Assembly (NCBI GenBank): GCA_047634635.1
Contig: JBLIIE010000180.1
Span: forward strand, 1-9,596
DNA: 9,596 nucleotides
Direction: 5' to 3'
From: Granulosicoccus sp047634635
GTDB lineage: Bacteria; Pseudomonadota; Gammaproteobacteria; Granulosicoccales; Granulosicoccaceae
The position numbers and the translations under genes are program-made. The first letter of the stretch is position 1; every line of letters begins with the position of its first letter. Positions 1 to 5,020 of the stretch are shown piece by piece. The notes beneath the pieces are model-generated. The model was given only the letters and a program-made list of their open reading frames with translations, was not told the DNA's origin and ran no database searches.

Positions 1-540
1 ATCGCTGTTCCATTTGTATCGGGACGAGGGGACGCCAACGATGAGACGACTGATGCAGAAAGCTTCTCGGTCCTCGAGCCTTTAGCCGACGGTTTTCGCA
101 ACTTTCAAAAGAAAAAGTATTCGGTTGAGCCTGAAGAGTTGATGCTTGACAGGGCGCAACTGTTGGGTTTGACCGGGGCGGAGATGACTGTGTTGTTGGG
201 TGGTATGCGAGTGCTAGGGGTCAACTACGATGGTTCAAAGCACGGTGTATTCACAGATCGTGAAGGTCAACTAACGAATGATTTTTTCGTCAACCTGACT
301 GACATGGGTAATAGTTGGCATCCTGTTGGGTCTGATGGCAACTTTGAAATCCGCGATCGTAGTAGTGGCAACGTGAAATGGACTGCCACCAGTGCAGATC
401 TGGTTTTTGGCTCTAATTCAATTTTGCGTGCCTACGCAGAAGTGTATGCCCAAGACGACAATGCTGAAAAATTCGTACGCGATTTCGTAGCCGCATGGAC
501 TAAAGTGATGAACGCAGATCGGTTTGATCTGCTGGCCTAA
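1..540 (+). CDS. katG: Catalase-peroxidase KatG, C-terminal part (5' end outside window)
   Basis: The frame is open from base 1 to the TAA at 538-540 and gives the last 179 residues of a protein usually about 720-740 residues long. Recognisable KatG C-terminal segments run in order: SGRGDANDETTD, SFSVLEPLADGFRNF, LTGAEMTVLLGGMRVLG, GSKHGVFTDREGQL, NDFFVNLTDM, KWTATSADLVFGSNSILRAYAEVYA and the terminal KVMNADRFDLLA. KatG is a haem enzyme that destroys hydrogen peroxide by catalase and peroxidase reactions in the cytoplasm. The haem-binding and Met-Tyr-Trp adduct residues lie in the N-terminal domain, outside this window, so activity cannot be judged here. The visible C-terminal domain is a catalytically silent duplicate of the peroxidase fold needed for correct active-site architecture (family knowledge). 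No damage is seen. The gene ends in a hairpin at 551-586 and appears to be the last gene of its transcript. Confidence 0.96.
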   Translation: MAVPFVSGRGDANDETTDAESFSVLEPLADGFRNFQKKKYSVEPEELMLDRAQLLGLTGAEMTVLLGGMRVLGVNYDGSKHGVFTDREGQLTNDFFVNLTDMGNSWHPVGSDGNFEIRDRSSGNVKWTATSADLVFGSNSILRAYAEVYAQDDNAEKFVRDFVAAWTKVMNADRFDLLA

Positions 541-550
541 ATAGGTAACT

Positions 551-590
551 AAGTGTGAGCCGCGCCGATTGTGGCGGTTCACGCTTTGCT
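551..590 (+). terminator. Probable terminator hairpin after katG
   Basis: The arms GTGAGCCGC (555-563) and GCGGTTCAC (574-582) pair with one G-T wobble around a 10-nt loop. The stem extends outward through 551-554 and 583-586 to about 13 bp. It starts 11 bp after the katG stop. The following bases are only moderately T-rich (CGCTTTGCT), so an intrinsic terminator is likely but not certain. Confidence 0.6.
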
Positions 591-682
591 ATAAGTTGGA
601 ACTAGCATGGATGCTTCGTTATTATCTCAAGTCCAAACCGTACTTTAAATAATCGGGATCTTAATCTGGCCTGATGTTGCAA

Positions 683-728
683 GAAATTGGCGGGCCTGGT
701 CAGACTCTAATTTGCGACCAAGGGTTAT
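683..728 (-). repeat. Degenerate copy of the 3' half of tRNA-Ile2(CAU)
   Basis: Aligned by eye with 2721-2766, 39 positions are identical, with six substitutions (four of them transitions) and two single-base gaps. There is an unbroken 13-base match TTGCGACCAAGGG (712-724 versus 2749-2761). The copied part covers the 5 bp flanking the CCA end, the CCA and acceptor 3' strand, the T arm, the variable loop and the 3' side of the anticodon arm. Similarity stops inside the anticodon triplet. The 5' half of the tRNA is absent, so this cannot make a functional tRNA. It has the same orientation as the intact gene. It may be the far attachment site of an element once integrated in the tRNA, or a decayed tandem tRNA copy. 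Confidence 0.85.
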
Positions 729-737
729 AGTATCTCC

Positions 738-1121
738 ATGAACTATTTACACCCTCCCAATCAGCAGCTCTACTATAAACAGGTCTGGGTGCTGGTGCGT
801 CAGGTTCCTTATGGAAGGGTAGTCACGTACGGGCAAATCACCAAAATACTTCGTCAGCCTGATGATATTAGTGCAGAAGATTATCAAATGTCTGCTTCAC
901 GCTGGGTGGGTTTGGCAATGTCTGCTTGTCCTGACGATGTGCCGTGGCATCGGGTTATCAACTCACAGGGAAAGATAAGCCATAAATCTGAAGCTGGGAA
1001 CCAAAAACAACTCTTGGAGAGAGAAGGAATTTTGTTTTCGCAGGAAAAGCTTGATTTGAATGAACACCAATGGTGTGGACCAGGGCAGAGTGATGACCCT
1101 ATGCATGGGCGATTATTTTAG
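738..1121 (+). CDS. Alkyltransferase-like protein (ATL, MGMT family without the acceptor cysteine)
   Basis: A 127-residue protein, close to the length of E. coli Atl/YbaZ. It has the DNA-binding half of O6-alkylguanine-DNA alkyltransferases: VPYGRVVTYGQI (24-35, with the lesion-flipping Tyr31), SASRWVGLAM (52-61, with the arginine finger at Arg55) and PWHRVINSQGKIS (69-81). In true alkyltransferases the last motif is PCHRV; here Trp70 replaces the alkyl-accepting cysteine. ATL proteins bind O6-alkylguanine without repairing it and pass the lesion to nucleotide excision repair (family knowledge). The frame looks intact. The ATG at 738 has no close Shine-Dalgarno; the nearest purine run, AGGG at 721-724, is 13 nt away. 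A possible -10 (TATAGT, 726-731) would start transcription near the ATG, so a leaderless message is possible. The start lies 9 bp after the tRNA remnant. Role in this cell is inferred. Confidence 0.9.
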   Translation: MNYLHPPNQQLYYKQVWVLVRQVPYGRVVTYGQITKILRQPDDISAEDYQMSASRWVGLAMSACPDDVPWHRVINSQGKISHKSEAGNQKQLLEREGILFSQEKLDLNEHQWCGPGQSDDPMHGRLF

Positions 1122-1256
1122 AAAAACTTGCAGTTCTGAGCGCGGCCGATAACTACGCTCTTAGGGAGTCTTTGCTATTCTAAAGACTAGTTTAACGTAT
1201 TTGTATGTCTTAACGGCACGAGCTCTTTGAACAATCTATGATCCTCAGTATCGTGT

Positions 1257-2677
1257 GTGAGTCCAGATATCGTGAGGACCGTATTACGATTTAATACAGC
1301 CTGCATTAAGTTCCTTATCTGTATGCCATGGATCTTGTGTGTGTGTCGTATATTCAGCACCTCGACAACCATAGGGCCTCATGAGGATAACATCACACTT
1401 ATCGATCCACTAGGGTTTAAGCTGTTTACTACTCGGTGTATATGGAACACAAGTATGTCCATTCATCGATACACTCAGCCTTGCAGAACTTGTGTTGCCT
1501 ATTCTTGTCACGTTTGGGTGTCTCTATGCTGTAAGAATGCTCCTGACAAGCTGGATTGACTCGATAGACATAAGCACACAAGTAAAAACGCAGTGGAAAG
1601 TTGACGTCTTGCTCTTCGTCATCGGCGGAGTTTCTTTAGGCGAGTATAATGTAGTGATGCATCAGTTTCCCATGGGTAGTGGTCTCAAGGTAATCCTGGG
1701 TATGTCTGTACTAGGATTCTTTATAGCTAGCGATCCAGGACTTCTACGTGAGCATCGCCTTGCTATTGAATTAAATGAGTCTGGCAAACATATTAAGATG
1801 GATGAAACGCTCTATCACTTAACAAAAAATTTGTACGATTCGCCGGTGTATGCGCTGTGATCTTAGCTGCGGTAGTTTTGCTAGTCGTAGCCAAAGATCT
1901 TGTATGAATAGCTAGTCTCGACGAGGCGCAGGATTTAAATTAGGCTGCTCTGCTGGTGTCTATGGATATCGCCTGTGTACTGGCAGTCATGTTGTCTTAT
2001 ATTTTAGTGATTATTTCTGTTTATGGGGCAAATGCGGGATGTCACTATACTTGCATTGGCGTCACTAGCTGAGACTCGGGATAACGAGACTGGCGCACAT
2101 ATCCTTCGCACGCAGCAATATGTCAGAGTAGTTAGTTGAACATCTAAAAATCCATCCTCGTTTCAAATCGATGTTGACGCTTTCAATGATTGATTTAATC
2201 TATAAATCAGCTCTGTTGCATGACGCGATAAAGGTCGGCATACCTGACGCTGTACTGCTCAAGCCAGGAAAACTGACTGACGACGAGTATTCGATTATGA
2301 AGCAGCACGCGCTCATAGGAGCACAAGCATTGGAGTCCGCAGAGACCATATTAGGAAATAAGTCTTTTCTCTCAGTAGCACGGGAGATCATGAAAAATGG
2401 GATGGGAGTGGCTGCCCCTATGGGCTTGTAGGAAAAGAGATACCTATTTCTGGCAGCTTAATGGCGCTAGCCGATGTCTACGATGCCTTGATCAGCGAGC
2501 GTGTTTACAAGCCTGCGTTTGCGCATGAAAAAGTTCGGAACATTATTGTCGAAGGTAGGGGGGGGGGCTCACTTCGATCCGGATGTAGTTGATGCTTTTT
2601 TAGAGCTGGAAACCACGTTTCAAGAAGTTGCTATCGAATTTGCTAAGCCCACATCATTAATTCGAAAAGCCGCATAG
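1257..2677 (+). pseudogene. Broken membrane-anchored HD-GYP (cyclic-di-GMP phosphodiesterase-like) gene
   Basis: One ancestral protein can be read only by switching frames. Possible N-terminal part (frame of 1257, weakly supported) to ...SIHRYT near 1476. Membrane region (frame of 1492) SLAELVLPILVTFG... to LREHRLAIELNESGKHI, about 1477-1830. A transmembrane stretch (frame of 1830) VCAVILAAVVLLVV, with TGA at 1905 and TAG at 1941. Then an abrupt jump at 2038 to DVTILALASLAETRDNETG, ending in TGA at 2137; the HAMP/linker expected between looks deleted. Frame 2138: EHLKIHPRF...LLHDAIKVGIPD...LLKPGKL, to about 2390. Frame 2389: HEKWDGSGCPYG...ALADVYDAL...EG. After a run of ten G, frame 2567: HFDPDVVDAFLE, ending at TAG 2675-2677. 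HD and DVYDAL survive, but HDIGK is HDAIK, one His of HHE is deleted and GYP is GCP. Intact relatives hydrolyse cyclic-di-GMP. The number of lesions makes function very unlikely. The start boundary is uncertain; at least 1450-2677 is well supported. Confidence 0.88.
2558..2567 (+). repeat. Run of ten G inside the HD-GYP pseudogene
   Basis: Bases 2558-2567 are all G, between the codons for VEG and HFDP of the HD-GYP domain. The run puts the two sides out of frame by one base. Six G would give the usual family spacing EGRGAHFDP; nine would restore the frame with one extra residue. Homopolymers of this length are prone to replication slippage and also to sequencing error. Confidence 0.95.
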
Positions 2678-2720
2678 CTGCCTGCGTCTCTTAGGAGTTG
2701 GCAAAGCGTATAAATTATAG

Positions 2721-2801
<81 letters not shown>

Positions 2802-2816
2802 CCAGGGGGGAGTGCT

Positions 2817-2841
2817 ATTACACTGGCAGATTACACTGCCA
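2817..2841 (-). promoter_or_regulatory. Repeat-rich region upstream of tRNA-Ile2, possible promoter
   Basis: The nonamer ATTACACTG occurs twice in direct orientation (2817-2825 and 2830-2838), and TGGCAG (2824-2829) pairs with CTGCCA (2836-2841). Read on the minus strand the nonamer supplies TGTAAT. The copy at 2822-2817 would be a fair -10 for a start near 2810, followed by a GC-rich discriminator (CACTCCCCCC) like those of stable-RNA promoters. No convincing -35 is present at 16-18 bp spacing, so the promoter call is weak; the repeats themselves are certain. Confidence 0.35.
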
Positions 2842-2856
2842 TTTTCGTACCTAAAC

Positions 2857-2874
2857 TTTACTCCGTGGAGTAAA
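2857..2874. repeat. Perfect inverted repeat between rpoD and the tRNA
   Basis: TTTACTCC (2857-2864) and GGAGTAAA (2867-2874) are exact complements separated by GT. The dyad is followed on neither strand by a good T run, so an operator or a weak transcript-end hairpin are both possible. Its TTACTCCG core recurs in the rpoD terminator at 2925-2932. Confidence 0.7.
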
Positions 2875-2906
2875 TCCTCAGAAAAGCTGATGCCATATGA
2901 GGAGAG

Positions 2907-2937
2907 ATAGTATAACCCCCGGAATTACTCCGGGGGT
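2907..2937 (-). terminator. rpoD terminator hairpin
   Basis: CCCCCGGA (2916-2923) and TCCGGGGG (2929-2936) form a perfect 8-bp GC-rich stem, 9 bp with the flanking A-T pair 2915/2937, around a 5-nt loop. On the minus strand it begins 18 bp after the rpoD stop and is followed by TTATACTAT. The tail is T-rich but interrupted. Position and stem strength make an intrinsic terminator likely. Confidence 0.78.
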
Positions 2938-2954
2938 GAACTGCTAAAAACTTT

Positions 2955-4751
2955 TTATTCCTGATTGTCCAAAAAGCTACGCAGCTGTTCCGAACGGGTA
3001 GGGTGACGCAGCTTTCGAAGCGCCTTGGCTTCAATTTGACGAATACGCTCACGCGTGACGTCAAATTGCTTACCCACTTCTTCTAATGTGTGGTCAGTAT
3101 TCATATCGATACCGAAACGCATACGCAGCACTTTGGCTTCACGTGGTGTGAGGCTGGCTAATACTTCGTGAGTGGTTTCGCCCAGGCCTAAGCCCGTTGC
3201 TGTTTCCACGGGTGACAGAATGTTCTGGTCTTCAATGAAATCACCGAGATGTGAGTCTTCATCGTCACCGATAGGAGTTTCCATGGAGATAGGTTCCTTG
3301 GCTATCTTTAATACCTTGCGGATTTTATCCTCAGGCATTTCCATTTTTTCAGCCAGCTCTTCTGGCGTGGCCTCACGCCCCATGACCTGAAGCATTTGCC
3401 GCGAAATACGGTTTAGCTTGTTGATGGTCTCAATCATGTGCACTGGAATACGAATTGTACGAGCCTGATCTGCGATGGAGCGGGTGATAGCCTGTCGTAT
3501 CCACCAGGTGGCGTAGGTTGAGAATTTATAACCGCGGCGGTATTCGAACTTGTCTACTGCTTTCATCAAGCCGATGTTGCCTTCCTGGATTAAATCAAGG
3601 AACTGCAAACCGCGGTTGGTGTACTTCTTTGCGATGGAGATAACTAGACGAAGATTAGCTTCAACCATTTCTTTCTTGGCTCGGCGGGCTTTCGCCTCCC
3701 CGATAGTCATTCTGCGATTGATCTCTTTGATGGAGGTAATCGGTAGCAAGCTACTCACGCAAATTTGCTGGATGCGTGTTTGTAGTAGCTCTATCTCAGT
3801 GCGGCGCTCTATAAGGGCGGCTACATAAGGCTTTTCAGTCTCGATAACGGTGTCGAGCCAAGTCAGGTCAGTTTCGTGACCTGGGAAGGACTTAATGAAA
3901 GCACCACGAGGCATTCTGCACTGCTTGACACACATATCGCGAATCTGACGCTCAAGCGACCGGATGCGCTCTACTTGGCCGCGCAAGCCTGTAACGAGCG
4001 TAGCAACGAAGGCTGGAGCGTATTTGAATTCGAGGAAAATGTCGGAAACCTTCTCCATCTCTTCCTGACCCTTCTTGTCCTGGATGCCGCCAGCTGTGTC
4101 GATGGCTTTCAATGCTTTGCCATAGACTTTTTGGATAGCCATTACGCGTCGCTTGATTTCTTCCAGATCCGGGCCGGTATCGACTACTTCGTCGTCGTCG
4201 TCATCGTCAGAAGGGGGCTTGGCAACATTGATCTCTTCCGATGTCTCCATGAAGTTAACAATGACATCGGTCAATCGCAGCTTCTCTTCCTGAACCTGCT
4301 GGTATCGCTCCAGTAATACATTGATGGTTTCAGGGTAGTTGCCCAATGCTCGCAATACCTGCTTCAGGCCATCCTCAATACGTTTGGCGATTAAAATTTC
4401 GCCCTCACGTGTCAGAAGCTCAACCGTTCCCATCTCACGCATGTACATGCGCACCGGATCGGTTGTGCGACCGAATTCTCCGTCAACGGTTGCCAGTACA
4501 GCCGCGGCTTCATCTGCAGCGTCGTCATCGGCGGTGGAGTTTTTGTCGGAGAGGATCAGTGAGTCGGCTTCAGGTGCAACTTCGCCCACAGTGATGCCCA
4601 TATCGGCAATCATGGCGATAATTTCTTCAACCTGCTCAGGATCAACTATTCCCTCTGGCAGGTGATCGTTGACTTCAGCGTAGGTAAGGAAGCCTTGCTT
4701 CTTGCCCTTGGAAATAAGTTGTTTTAAGCTGGACTGTTGTGACTTGTCCAT
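2955..4751 (-). CDS. rpoD: RNA polymerase primary sigma factor RpoD (sigma-70)
   Basis: The 598-residue product (E. coli 613) is the housekeeping sigma factor that directs RNA polymerase core to -35/-10 promoters. Domains, numbered from the chosen start: region 1.1 about 5-75 (LISKGKKQGFLTYAEVNDHLPEGI); region 1.2 about 94-128 (GRTTDPVRMYMREMGTVELL); a non-conserved region with an acidic run DDDDDDE at 182-188; region 2 about 362-429 (MVEANLRLVISIAKKYTNRG, FSTYATWWIRQAITR); region 3 about 430-510; region 4 about 534-598, with the -35-reading helix-turn-helix at about 555-581. The frame stays open to 4907, but the extra residues resemble no RpoD and lie upstream of the promoter. The ATG at 4751 gives the usual MDKSQQS N-terminus. 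The ATG at 4769, with a weak AGAGA upstream, is an alternative giving 604 residues. The gene is not in the usual rpsU-dnaG-rpoD order: its upstream neighbour is the divergent tkt. It has its own promoter and terminator. Confidence 0.97.
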   Translation of the reverse strand: MDKSQQSSLKQLISKGKKQGFLTYAEVNDHLPEGIVDPEQVEEIIAMIADMGITVGEVAPEADSLILSDKNSTADDDAADEAAAVLATVDGEFGRTTDPVRMYMREMGTVELLTREGEILIAKRIEDGLKQVLRALGNYPETINVLLERYQQVQEEKLRLTDVIVNFMETSEEINVAKPPSDDDDDDEVVDTGPDLEEIKRRVMAIQKVYGKALKAIDTAGGIQDKKGQEEMEKVSDIFLEFKYAPAFVATLVTGLRGQVERIRSLERQIRDMCVKQCRMPRGAFIKSFPGHETDLTWLDTVIETEKPYVAALIERRTEIELLQTRIQQICVSSLLPITSIKEINRRMTIGEAKARRAKKEMVEANLRLVISIAKKYTNRGLQFLDLIQEGNIGLMKAVDKFEYRRGYKFSTYATWWIRQAITRSIADQARTIRIPVHMIETINKLNRISRQMLQVMGREATPEELAEKMEMPEDKIRKVLKIAKEPISMETPIGDDEDSHLGDFIEDQNILSPVETATGLGLGETTHEVLASLTPREAKVLRMRFGIDMNTDHTLEEVGKQFDVTRERIRQIEAKALRKLRHPTRSEQLRSFLDNQE

Positions 4752-4797
4752 GGCGATGCGAGCGGTCATATAGTCTCTACTATCAGCGTAACCCCCA

Positions 4798-4826
4798 ATT
4801 ATACTCCACAGAGGGCTATTTGACAC
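4798..4826 (-). promoter_or_regulatory. Predicted sigma70 promoter of rpoD
   Basis: On the minus strand a perfect -10 TATAAT (4803-4798) lies 17 bp after GTGTCA (4826-4821), which matches four of six -35 consensus bases. Transcription would start near 4791, leaving a leader of about 20-40 nt before either candidate rpoD ATG. This also rules out translation from the longer frame beginning at 4907 on this transcript. Confidence 0.65.
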
Positions 4827-4944
4827 CGTGGAAAGTGGATTTCCGATGATAAATTCAAGATATTTAATACAATTCTCACGCCTTTCATCGGCTGAGGCAT
4901 GGAACATATTGCTGACTGGGCCAAATTAAAGGGCAATCGTCGCT

Positions 4945-4950
4945 TATACT
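4945..4950 (+). promoter_or_regulatory. Possible -10 element for tkt
   Basis: TATACT matches five of six -10 consensus bases and would place the start near 4957, about 64 nt before the tkt ATG. No recognisable -35 lies 16-18 bp upstream (CAAATT at 4922-4927 is poor), so an activator or another promoter may be used. Confidence 0.35.
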
Positions 4951-4974
4951 GGGGGGCCGTTGGGGTGTGGTACT

Positions 4975-4993
4975 ACTCGCACCCAGTGCGAGT
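4975..4993 (+). promoter_or_regulatory. Hairpin or operator-like dyad in the tkt leader
   Basis: ACTCGCAC (4975-4982) and GTGCGAGT (4986-4993) are perfect complements around a 3-nt loop CCA. The element ends 12 bp before the tkt Shine-Dalgarno GGAGA (5006-5010). It has no T tail, so it is more likely a leader RNA structure or a protein-binding dyad than a terminator. Confidence 0.55.
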
Positions 4994-5020
4994 ACTGAAA
5001 TAATTGGAGATCGTTGTCGT

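Noticed and set aside
1122..1256. A gene or regulatory element between ATL and the HD-GYP remnant
   Set aside because: No open frame, repeat or hairpin I could support; it may be the decayed 5' end and promoter of the HD-GYP gene.
1492..1860. A separate small membrane protein of 122 residues
   Set aside because: It has no Shine-Dalgarno, and its sequence is the membrane region expected upstream of the HD-GYP domain in this family; it continues in another frame after 1830.
2171..2431. A small independent HD-domain protein of 86 residues
   Set aside because: HD-GYP sequence continues on both sides in other frames (EHLKIHPRF before it, HEKWDGSG and HFDPDVV after it), so this is one fragment of a broken gene.
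4752..4907. N-terminal extension of rpoD starting at 4907
   Set aside because: The extra 52 residues resemble no RpoD, have no Shine-Dalgarno, and lie upstream of or across the predicted promoter at 4798-4826.
4967..5020. Upstream start for tkt at 4967
   Set aside because: The first 18 residues are atypical and encoded by the leader hairpin; the start at 5021 has GGAGA at the right distance and the family N-terminus.
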